Source of the DNA: Acidobacteriota bacterium
GTDB taxonomy: Bacteria > Acidobacteriota > Terriglobia > Versatilivoradales > Versatilivoraceae
DNA length: 9,844 bases
Assembly (NCBI GenBank): GCA_026706225.1
Contig: JAPOZE010000091.1
Span: 573-10,416 of the forward strand
Direction of reading: 5' to 3'
A model generated the notes under the pieces. It searched no databases. It worked only from the letters and a program-made list of their open reading frames with translations, and was not told the origin of the DNA. This document shows positions 1 through 6,239 of this stretch, piece by piece (the first letter of the stretch is position 1; each line of letters begins with the position of its first letter). The translations under genes were made by a program, and so were the position numbers.

Positions 1-1314
1 CTGCTGGCCGTGGACCGTGTCTTCACCCAGGTCGTGCTGGCGGGCGGCTCCCACCAGGCCCTGCAGGACCAGGTCGACACGCTCCTGCCGACCGAAGGAG
101 TCGGGGACGGCGACGAGCGCGGGCGCCTGCTCCACGGGGGGAAGAGCATCGTGCTCTGCGGCTCCTGCTACGAGCGCGCCCGCTTTGACGAGTGCCGGCA
201 GCATGCCGCCTCGGCGCGAGCCCATTTCGGCGAGGAGAGGCAATACGGCAACATCGTGCTGGACGTGTACCTCGGGATGGCCGCCATGGCCCAGGGACGC
301 GCCGGCGAGGCAGCTTCCTGCTACGCGCGCGCCTGGCGGGGGACGCGGGCCAACTTCTCCTCCGATCCCTGCCTTGCCCTCTGCCTCACCGCGGTGAGGA
401 TCGAGCTCGACCTGGAACGCAACCGCGAGAAGGCCCTCGACCCCCAGACCCTGAAGGACCTGTCGCAACTGCGGGCCGTCTGGACGGACCTGAACGCGGC
501 GGCCATCGCCGTCAGCGCCGAGCTGATGCTGGAGCAGGGCGACAGCCAGGCCGTCACCCGGTTTCTGGTCAAGACCCGGGAGGACGTGCGGGCGATGCGC
601 TCCCAGGGGTTGTCAAGACACGTCTCCGGGTTGCTGGTTTCCCACTTGGCGGAGAGTGGAGAGGTGGAGGAGGCGGCTCGGGTGTGGCGAGACGAAGCCT
701 TGCCGGAAGAGCCGGCGGCGCTGCTCGACCTCGAGGGCCAGCCCTGGCGCGCCATGGAGTCGCTGGCCTGCGCCCGCATCCGGCTGCTGGCCGCGCAGGG
801 CGAGTTCGCAGCCGCCGAGGATCTGGCGAGCCGCCTGTGCGCCACCGCCTCCGAGCACGGCCTGGTCCGCGCGCAGTTGCGGGGGCTGGCGCTTGCGATG
901 GCCGCCGGCGAGGGGGCCGGCCGGAAGGACCGGGCGTTGGAGCGGATGCTGGAATTCCTGAGGGTGGCGCGGGAGGCGGACTACGTCCGGCCCCTGGTGC
1001 GCTGCCGCGAAGTCAGCCGGGCGGTGCTGGGCCGCCTGCTGGAATCGGGTCCGGACGCGGACAGGCGCGCTGCGGCCGAGTCCATGCTGGCGCGGCTTGA
1101 CGAACAGAAGCCGGACACGCCGGTCTTCTCGGCGCGGGAGCTGCAGGTGCTGGCGGAGGTGAGCCAGGGCCGGCGGAACAGGGAGATCGCCGGTCGCCTG
1201 GGCATCTCGGAACCGGGCGTGCGCTTCCATCTCGCCAACATCTACCGCAAGACGGGCGTCAGCCAGCGGCACGAGGCCGTCCGCAACGCCCAATCCCTGG
1301 GCGTGCTGGACTGA
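1..1314 (+). CDS. LuxR-family transcriptional regulator, LAL/MalT-like (5' partial)
   Basis: The reading frame is open to the left edge, so the gene starts upstream; the GTG at 10 is only the first possible start inside the window. Numbered from that GTG, 434 residues are visible. Residues about 370-432 form a LuxR/GerE helix-turn-helix: SARELQVLAEVSQG, then NREIAGRLGIS, then HLANIYRKTGV, the usual order of conserved blocks. The usual Thr of the recognition helix (TVK) is replaced by Gly (PGVRFH). Residues about 40-345 are Ala/Leu/Arg-rich helices in TPR-like pairs, and about 250-345 closely resemble the MalT C-terminal repeat region. In LAL regulators an N-terminal ATPase precedes such repeats and controls DNA binding by ATP and an inducer; that part is inferred to lie off the window. 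Ligand and target genes cannot be read from the sequence. The gene converges on the large minus-strand gene and shows no link to it. Confidence 0.85.
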   Translation: MLAVDRVFTQVVLAGGSHQALQDQVDTLLPTEGVGDGDERGRLLHGGKSIVLCGSCYERARFDECRQHAASARAHFGEERQYGNIVLDVYLGMAAMAQGRAGEAASCYARAWRGTRANFSSDPCLALCLTAVRIELDLERNREKALDPQTLKDLSQLRAVWTDLNAAAIAVSAELMLEQGDSQAVTRFLVKTREDVRAMRSQGLSRHVSGLLVSHLAESGEVEEAARVWRDEALPEEPAALLDLEGQPWRAMESLACARIRLLAAQGEFAAAEDLASRLCATASEHGLVRAQLRGLALAMAAGEGAGRKDRALERMLEFLRVAREADYVRPLVRCREVSRAVLGRLLESGPDADRRAAAESMLARLDEQKPDTPVFSARELQVLAEVSQGRRNREIAGRLGISEPGVRFHLANIYRKTGVSQRHEAVRNAQSLGVLD

Positions 1315-1381
1315 CGGGAAGGGTTCGTTCTGCGCGTGCCGGCGCCTGCCGCTCGAGGAGCAAGAGTGATGGGAGGAGGCG

Positions 1382-1410
1382 CCACCCGGGAGCGCGGGCG
1401 TCCCGCCCGC
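1382..1410 (+). repeat. REP-like palindromic repeat, arm 1
   Basis: Bases 1382-1402 are the exact reverse complement of 1573-1593 (21 of 21). The core reads cccgggagcgcgggcgtc. The match continues imperfectly to about 1410 (6 of the next 8 bases). Within this arm gcgggcg (1394-1400) pairs with cgcccgc (1404-1410) around a 3-base loop, giving a 7-bp GC-only stem. The form, a short GC-rich hairpin in an intergenic gap present as an inverted pair, fits a REP/REPIN-like dispersed element. From memory, similar sequences recur in intergenic DNA of Acidobacteria and Planctomycetes, but this was not checked here. Confidence 0.6.
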
Positions 1411-1563
1411 ATGCTGCCCCGTTGCGTGCCCCTCGGTTTCCCTGCGAGGCGGCGCCCGGCCACCCTCCCGGCGGGAAGGGCAAGGGCTCGGCCGCAGCAG
1501 AGCCCTGGCGCCGCTGCCGGTTGACCCGGGTGGAGGAGATGGCCGAGGTTGCAGGAAGAGGTG

Positions 1564-1593
1564 TGGGGGCGTGACGCCCGCGCTCCCGGGTGG
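1564..1593 (-). repeat. REP-like palindromic repeat, arm 2 (inverted)
   Basis: This is the inverted partner of the copy at 1382-1410. Bases 1573-1593 match that copy perfectly on the opposite strand. The flank at 1565-1572 matches only partly. It carries its own small hairpin: gggcg (1567-1571) pairs with cgccc (1575-1579) around a 3-base loop. The two arms are 170 bases apart and face each other, the usual layout of a REP doublet (REPIN), although the spacer is longer than in a typical one. Confidence 0.6.
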
Positions 1594-1656
1594 AATCACT
1601 CCATGACGTTGTCGCACCGGCGGAGGACCACCGGTCTCTTGAAGAGCGGGAGGCGA

Positions 1657-1677
1657 CCGGGCCGAACTCCGGCCCGG
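1657..1677 (-). terminator. Possible terminator hairpin after the VWFA/pentapeptide gene
   Basis: ccgggccg (1657-1664) pairs perfectly with cggcccgg (1670-1677) around the 5-base loop aactc, giving an 8-bp GC-only stem. It starts 19 bases past the stop codon of the minus-strand gene, the right place for a terminator. Read in the minus direction the stem is followed by a pyrimidine-rich stretch (tcgcctcccgctctt) but no true T run, so a classical Rho-independent terminator is not proven. A competing fold pairs ccggtc (1631-1636) with gaccgg (1655-1660). Confidence 0.35.
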
Positions 1678-1696
1678 AAGTCGTCGGATGGTTCGG

Positions 1697-4600
1697 CTAC
1701 TCGAGCACCAGCTTCACGTCGGTTTCGAATTGTCGATAGTCGGTGAAGCGGGTGACGTTTCGAGTATGGACCCGGGCACTCTGCAGGATGCCGATCGACA
1801 TGTTGAACTGAGCCTGAACCGGAAGCCAGTGTTGGCTCTCCCCGATGCGGACCTGGTCATAGGCGATGCTCACCTCCGAGGTCTTGACCGGGAAATCCTC
1901 AGGGAGATCCACCGTCTTCTTGATCAGTTTGACTATGCGGTAGGAGTTGACGTCAATCCAGCACAGCCCCCGGTAACCCACCCGCAGGGGATTGCCCTGA
2001 TAGGTCACTTGAAGAGCGGAAGTCTCCTGCGGACTCCGGAAGGCCACCCGCACGGTCTGACGCCCCGCGATCTCCTCGGCGCCCTCCAGGCGGAAGGAGG
2101 TCCTGCTCTGAGGCACAAATACGTTTTGGATGGCGGCCGCGAATTGACCGATGGAATAGGCGCCGTCCTGGCTGCCCGATGCCTTTTGCCCCTCCACGGG
2201 CTGGTAGGTCTCTTCTCCATTGGCGAACAGGAGGTCCTCCTGGAGCCGGTCCTTTTCCTGCCAGCCCTGGAACAGCCGCTGAAATCGCTCTGTCCGGCGG
2301 CGACAGACGAAGTCGGGCAGGTTCGAAAAAGTCGCGTCCAACCTGCGGCGGACGGCATCCAGAAAGTCCGGCCATTCGGCGTCGGTCGGCACCCCGCCCG
2401 GTTGGCCGGAGGAAACAGTGGGCGCCGCGGAACCGCTGACGGTAAACTCCTCGGAACCGTTGTCCACCATGAACTCTGGGCGATGGTAGGCGGAAGGGGT
2501 CTCGGCGGGCTGCATGTTCCTGCTCTCGGCCTGTTGGGAGTCGAATGGCAATTGAGTGCTCTCATCAAAGCGGGCTTCTGCAAACCGCGTCTTGCCGATT
2601 CTGATGTTCCCGGCAAGGGGAATAAAGAGATTGGCCTCCCTTTCGTCGACCAGAGCCGCACGGGTCAGTCTTGCGCCGCGAAGGTCGGTTTGCCTGAGAT
2701 CGCTGCCGAACAGGACTGCTTCCGACAGGTCGGCCACCTGAAGATTGGCCTGGGTCAGGTAAGCATTTTTCAGGATGGCGCGCCGCAAATCGGCGCCCCG
2801 CAAGTCGGCGCCTTCCAGGCTGGCCTGGGTCAGGCTGGCATCGGTCAGATCAGCCCCTTGCAGTTGCGCGCCGTCCAGCCTGGCCTTGATCAGTTCGGCG
2901 CCTGTCAGTTTCGCGCCCCGGAGATCGGCCCCTCTCAAATCGGCCTCCCAGAGCCTGGTTTGGGTCAGGTCGGCCCTTAGCAGCACCGCGTCCCGAAGGT
3001 CGGCCTTGCTCAGGTCCATGCCACTCAGGTTGGCTCCAAAGAGATTCATTCCCCTCAAGGCATGCGACGGAAGTCGGTTTCCTCGCAGGTCGCCGCATTC
3101 TCCCGGGTGATCGGGGTTGTAACCGAGCTCTCCCCGGTCGTTGGCGCAGGCCATCATTTCGTGGTGGAATCGGAAGGCCACCGCATCGGCGCCGTTGCCG
3201 GAGGACCGTGGGATCTCCAGGCTGTCCCTGATCTTTTTCAAGTCGAGGCGAACCACCGGTTCCGGGCCGGAGACCGGTTCCGATCGAGTCGCATCGGTGT
3301 TGATCGGCGCCGGCATGTCGGCAGATGCGGCCGTAGGCGGGCCCTGCTTCACCACGAAATCGGTCTCGGAGATGGTGGCTCGGCCGCTGTCCGACTCTTC
3401 GGTCGTTATCTCGAATCGGTAGCTGCCAGGGCTCAAGGACTGGGTGGACAGTCTGAAGCCCACGGCAACCTGACCGGGCGCCCGCTCTTCCAGGTGGTTC
3501 CGGTCCAGCGCGATCGGCGGAAAGTCGACGGCCTCGCCACTGTCCTTGACCGCCTGGACGTGAGCCGTGAGATTGCCCTCTTCCAGCTTGGAGGCGTTGT
3601 AGAGCTTGTAGAACAGGGCCAGAGGTTGGGGAGGAGCGATTTCGTTGCCGATCGCCGGCTTCACCCGGAACCCGCGGTGAAACAGCCAGCGGGCTTCCGG
3701 GACCTGCATTCCGGCCACCGCCGGGGAAGAGGGCTGCAGGTCCTGACTCAAGACCAGGCTGCTGGTCATGAGCGCATCCCGGGGAAGGTCCGGAATCCAC
3801 AGGGACTGCTCGGCCGTGCCCAATCTGGCGTGGCGGTCGGCGACCACCAGCTTGATGCGATACTTGCCCGGCTTCAGCTTGAGAAATCCTTCCACCACCG
3901 ATTCCGCCTCTTCATTGGCCTGCGGGAAAGTCTGGCTGAAAATCGAAGCGGCCTGCCCGTCGTCGGAGAAAGCGACTCCCATCAGGCGGAGGTCTTTCCC
4001 GGGCAGCCAGCTCCTTGGGGTGTTCCCATCCGATCTGTGGGCGACCGTGGCCGAGATCAGGACCAGAGCCCGCTCGGACTCCTGGTAGAAGAAGTCGGCC
4101 TTGAAATCCAGATTCAGATCGTCTTGTTGCTCGGATGCCTGGAATCCGCGGTGCACGGCCCTTGCCAGGGTCCCCATGATTTCCCGGTCTGCCGGCAATG
4201 GCACCTCGACGGTTCGACGAAGAGATCCCAGTCCGGCATTGAGGTTCTCCCGGGCCGCGACCTTGACCAGGTACCTCCCCGCCGGAACCTCCAGCACGAC
4301 CTTGGAGGTCAGGCCCGATTGCAGCAGGGCCTGGTAGCTGCTGTCGCCGAGCTTGAAGTTCCAGGCCTTCTCGTCTCCTCCGACATACTTCTCCTTGGCG
4401 TCGAAGGCGACCACGGCCAGGTTGATCCGATTGATCCGCTTGCCCTCTTCGACCAGGAAGGGGAGATCCTTGAAGCCCAACCGGGTCACGATCTCCAACC
4501 GGTAGGTGTCTCCATCCAGGCGGGAGCCGTGGTAGGACATCTGCAGCGGGATTTCCCTGAGATCCGTGGGCGCCCGCATGGCTTCCAGCATGTCCTTCTT

Positions 4601-6016
4601 CTTCTGTTCCTCCGGGGACAAGCGCTCCTTGGGGGCATGGAAGCCCTTGCGGTGAGTGACCCGGACCCCGGGCCGCGAGACTTTCACTCGAAGCCTGTAG
4701 TAGCGCCCGTCGGGTTTCTTGGGAGGGGTGGCGTAGCTCAGGACATAGTAGGAAAACTGCTGGTCCACCACTTGCCTCAGCCCCGCCCCCAGGTCGTTGT
4801 TGTCCTTGAAGTAGATGCCTCCCGTCGCCCGGGCCAGGTACTCGAGGGACATCCCCTTTTGCCTGCGGTCCTCCGTGACCAGCAGGGACTTGTCGAGCCG
4901 GAGACTGCTGTTGTTGGTGAAATTATCGCTGACGTCGTACAGGGAGCTGGTTTCCAGCCCGGTGGTCCGGATGGAATTGAAGATGATGCCGGTCTTCAGC
5001 GCCATGTCGACCAGGCGCTCCAGCTCGTAGCGAAGCGCCCGGTGCAGGAAGCCTGCCGAGAGCAGCACCAGGGATTTCTGCGCCTCCACCGGTCCCAGGG
5101 AGCGGATGTGCCCCCGCAGAACGTCCATCAGGCGCCGGGTGCGGCCCTTTTTGAGGGACAGGTGCTGGGCCGCCATGGTGCGCACATAGGCTTCAACGAC
5201 CTGCTGGTTTGCATCCGGGCCGGTTGCGCCGATCCCGACTCGCTGGTTTGCGTTGGCGCTCAGCGGATTGGCCGAGGCTTGGCCTACCCCGCAATCCTCG
5301 GCTTCGGCCATGGCCACGTCGAAGGCCCGGTTGCCCGGCGAGGACGCAATGACATGGATTTCCTCGGCTTGAGCGTCGGTCATCCTGAGGCATCCCGCTC
5401 GGTTCATCGACGCCGTGAAATCCAGCTTCTTGTGGATTCTGCCAATCTCGGCCAGCAGCAGTTCGCTGTCCTGAGTGAAGGGGACGAAATAGCCGCGGGA
5501 GGCCGTCATGATGGAGATGTAGTTTCCCTCTTTCAATCCCCTTTCCACGAATCCGCGAATGGCCTGGATGGTGCGGCTGAGGGTGCCCGTCGGAGGATAG
5601 GTGAGGTCGTCGATGACCAGGCTCAGCAGACGGGGCTTTTCGGGGGCCGCCTCAGGCGCCGGCTGCTCGGCGCCGACCGCGCTGCCCCAGGTCAGGGAGC
5701 TTTGCCGGCTCTGGTAGATTTCCTGGGAAAACGACTGGATGGTCTGCTTCTTGCGGTTTTCGAGAACCTCGAAATCGTCGACGGTCAGATCGGTGATGGG
5801 GTTGCCGTCCCGGTCGGTGACGATGGCATTCACCACCACCACTTCTACCGGCACCTTGAGGGTGAATCCGGAGGAGGAGTCACCGGCCACTTTTTCGGTT
5901 TCCTGGGGCTTGTCCTCCGCAATTGCCGGGACCGGCGCCAAGGCGACTGCCAACCAACCGGCAACCAGGATTCCCGGCAGAATTGCACCAGGGCCGAAAG
6001 GCCTGTTGAGAGACAT
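1697..6016 (-). CDS. Exported VWFA-related / pentapeptide-repeat multidomain protein
   Basis: The product has 1439 residues, counted from the ATG at 6016. Residues 1-33 form a Sec signal peptide, with a hydrophobic core and probable cleavage after APVPAIA. Residues about 51-464 match the acidobacterial VWFA-related family: an N-terminal VTDRDGNPITDLTVDDFEVL block, a VWA-like core from about 129, and a final RVKVSRPGVRV-type block. The canonical MIDAS DxSxS is not evident (DDLTYPP instead; LLSAGF follows). Residues about 465-890 are beta-rich with no clear family. Cys957 and Cys974 flank a short segment before 27 consecutive pentapeptides (987-1121). Residues about 1215-1439 (LPDFVCRRRTERF to the end) resemble a recurrent acidobacterial C-terminal domain. 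Inferred location is the periplasm or cell surface; no membrane anchor is seen after the signal peptide. The frame also opens at TTG 6100 and ATG 6067, but both lie in or before the likely promoter. Function is unknown. Long open frames on the opposite strand are shadows. Confidence 0.88.
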   Translation of the reverse strand: MSLNRPFGPGAILPGILVAGWLAVALAPVPAIAEDKPQETEKVAGDSSSGFTLKVPVEVVVVNAIVTDRDGNPITDLTVDDFEVLENRKKQTIQSFSQEIYQSRQSSLTWGSAVGAEQPAPEAAPEKPRLLSLVIDDLTYPPTGTLSRTIQAIRGFVERGLKEGNYISIMTASRGYFVPFTQDSELLLAEIGRIHKKLDFTASMNRAGCLRMTDAQAEEIHVIASSPGNRAFDVAMAEAEDCGVGQASANPLSANANQRVGIGATGPDANQQVVEAYVRTMAAQHLSLKKGRTRRLMDVLRGHIRSLGPVEAQKSLVLLSAGFLHRALRYELERLVDMALKTGIIFNSIRTTGLETSSLYDVSDNFTNNSSLRLDKSLLVTEDRRQKGMSLEYLARATGGIYFKDNNDLGAGLRQVVDQQFSYYVLSYATPPKKPDGRYYRLRVKVSRPGVRVTHRKGFHAPKERLSPEEQKKKDMLEAMRAPTDLREIPLQMSYHGSRLDGDTYRLEIVTRLGFKDLPFLVEEGKRINRINLAVVAFDAKEKYVGGDEKAWNFKLGDSSYQALLQSGLTSKVVLEVPAGRYLVKVAARENLNAGLGSLRRTVEVPLPADREIMGTLARAVHRGFQASEQQDDLNLDFKADFFYQESERALVLISATVAHRSDGNTPRSWLPGKDLRLMGVAFSDDGQAASIFSQTFPQANEEAESVVEGFLKLKPGKYRIKLVVADRHARLGTAEQSLWIPDLPRDALMTSSLVLSQDLQPSSPAVAGMQVPEARWLFHRGFRVKPAIGNEIAPPQPLALFYKLYNASKLEEGNLTAHVQAVKDSGEAVDFPPIALDRNHLEERAPGQVAVGFRLSTQSLSPGSYRFEITTEESDSGRATISETDFVVKQGPPTAASADMPAPINTDATRSEPVSGPEPVVRLDLKKIRDSLEIPRSSGNGADAVAFRFHHEMMACANDRGELGYNPDHPGECGDLRGNRLPSHALRGMNLFGANLSGMDLSKADLRDAVLLRADLTQTRLWEADLRGADLRGAKLTGAELIKARLDGAQLQGADLTDASLTQASLEGADLRGADLRRAILKNAYLTQANLQVADLSEAVLFGSDLRQTDLRGARLTRAALVDEREANLFIPLAGNIRIGKTRFAEARFDESTQLPFDSQQAESRNMQPAETPSAYHRPEFMVDNGSEEFTVSGSAAPTVSSGQPGGVPTDAEWPDFLDAVRRRLDATFSNLPDFVCRRRTERFQRLFQGWQEKDRLQEDLLFANGEETYQPVEGQKASGSQDGAYSIGQFAAAIQNVFVPQSRTSFRLEGAEEIAGRQTVRVAFRSPQETSALQVTYQGNPLRVGYRGLCWIDVNSYRIVKLIKKTVDLPEDFPVKTSEVSIAYDQVRIGESQHWLPVQAQFNMSIGILQSARVHTRNVTRFTDYRQFETDVKLVLE
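2654..3058 (-). repeat. Pentapeptide repeat block, 27 tandem units
   Basis: Within the minus-strand gene, residues 987-1121 read as 27 uninterrupted five-residue units. Each begins with Leu and most have Ala or Gly at the fourth position before Asp, Asn or another residue (LFGAN, LSKAD, LRGAD, LQGAD, LTQAN). This is the A(D/N)LXX pattern of pentapeptide-repeat proteins, which fold as a right-handed quadrilateral beta-helix with four units per turn. Twenty-seven units would give nearly seven turns. The last units degrade into ALVDEREANLF. The DNA shows matching partial repetition with a period of 15 bases. Confidence 0.92.
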
Positions 6017-6022
6017 GGTCTG

Positions 6023-6027
6023 CACCT
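6023..6027 (-). promoter_or_regulatory. Ribosome binding site supporting the ATG at 6016
   Basis: On the minus strand AGGTG lies 6 bases before the ATG at 6016. This supports that ATG over the in-frame TTG at 6100 and ATG at 6067, which lack a well-placed Shine-Dalgarno. It also puts the start directly before a well-formed signal peptide. Confidence 0.5.
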
Positions 6028-6065
6028 GTTTTTGAGGGTTTTTTGCGGACCCGAAACGGTATCTC

Positions 6066-6094
6066 ATTATGAAACGTTCGTCCCTCGCGGGCAA
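6066..6094 (-). promoter_or_regulatory. Sigma70-like promoter of the VWFA/pentapeptide gene
   Basis: On the minus strand TTGCCC (6094-6089) and CATAAT (6071-6066) are separated by exactly 17 bases. They match the consensus boxes in 4 of 6 and 5 of 6 positions. Transcription would start near 6059, leaving a leader of about 43 bases before the ATG at 6016. The -10 box overlaps the upstream in-frame ATG at 6067, which argues against that ATG as the start. Confidence 0.5.
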
Positions 6095-6128
6095 CCCCAA
6101 TTTGAGCGGCTCTGAGCCCGGCCCGAGC

Positions 6129-6158
6129 TTGACCCTTCTTTCGGCGCTCTGCTAACAT
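6129..6158 (+). promoter_or_regulatory. Sigma70-like promoter of leuS-lptE-holA
   Basis: TTGACC (6129-6134) matches the -35 consensus in 5 of 6 positions. TAACAT (6153-6158) matches the -10 in 4 of 6, with an 18-base spacer. Transcription would start near 6165, giving a leader of about 75 bases before leuS. The -35 boxes of this promoter and the divergent one are 34 bases apart. Between them lies the 11-base palindrome ggctctgagcc (6108-6118), a possible but unproven operator. Confidence 0.45.
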
Positions 6159-6239
6159 CGCCGCAGGTTGGGTGGAACGGCTGAAAGTCAAACCAGGCAA
6201 AGGATTTCCGGCGTTTTCTCCCTTGGCTGCAATACCCTC

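Larger units (their letters stand above)
1315..1696. other. Intergenic region between convergent genes, repeat-rich
   Basis: This stretch of 382 bases separates the stop codons of two convergent genes. I see no credible gene in it. The short open frames here are Arg/Pro/Ala-rich and have no recognisable motif. On both strands they translate the palindromic repeat as GRDARAPGW, a peptide I take to be a repeat by-product rather than a real protein. The stretch holds two inverted repeat arms, a 10-base direct repeat (cccgggtgga at 1525-1534 and 1585-1594), and several small hairpins. One of these is agggctc/gagccct at 1483-1489 and 1500-1506, with a 10-base loop. None of the hairpins is followed by a convincing T run. 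Confidence 0.6.

Noticed and set aside
1483..1506. Hairpin agggctc/gagccct as a terminator for the LuxR-type gene.
   Set aside because: It sits about 170 bases past the stop codon, has a 10-base loop and no T run.
1336..1746. Short plus-strand open frames in the gap between the convergent genes.
   Set aside because: They are Arg/Ala/Pro-rich, translate the inverted repeats, and run into the 3' end of the minus-strand gene; no ribosome site or motif supports them.
1688..2980. A 430-codon plus-strand open frame with a regular GAPQIGAPQVGAFQAG-like repeat.
   Set aside because: The repeat is the antisense reading of the pentapeptide block on the minus strand, not an independent protein.
3062..6115. 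A 1017-codon open frame on the plus strand opposite the VWFA/pentapeptide gene.
   Set aside because: It is a shadow of GC-rich codon use on the minus strand. The minus frame carries a signal peptide, family motifs and pentapeptides; the plus frame shows no recognisable domain.
6170..6181. gggtggaacggc in the leuS leader resembles the T-box core GGGTGGNACCGC, as in aminoacyl-tRNA synthetase riboswitches.
   Set aside because: The variable base is A, which would pair with a tRNA discriminator U, whereas tRNA-Leu carries A. The inferred transcript starts only a few bases upstream, leaving no room for the specifier stem, and only a weak hairpin with four T's follows.
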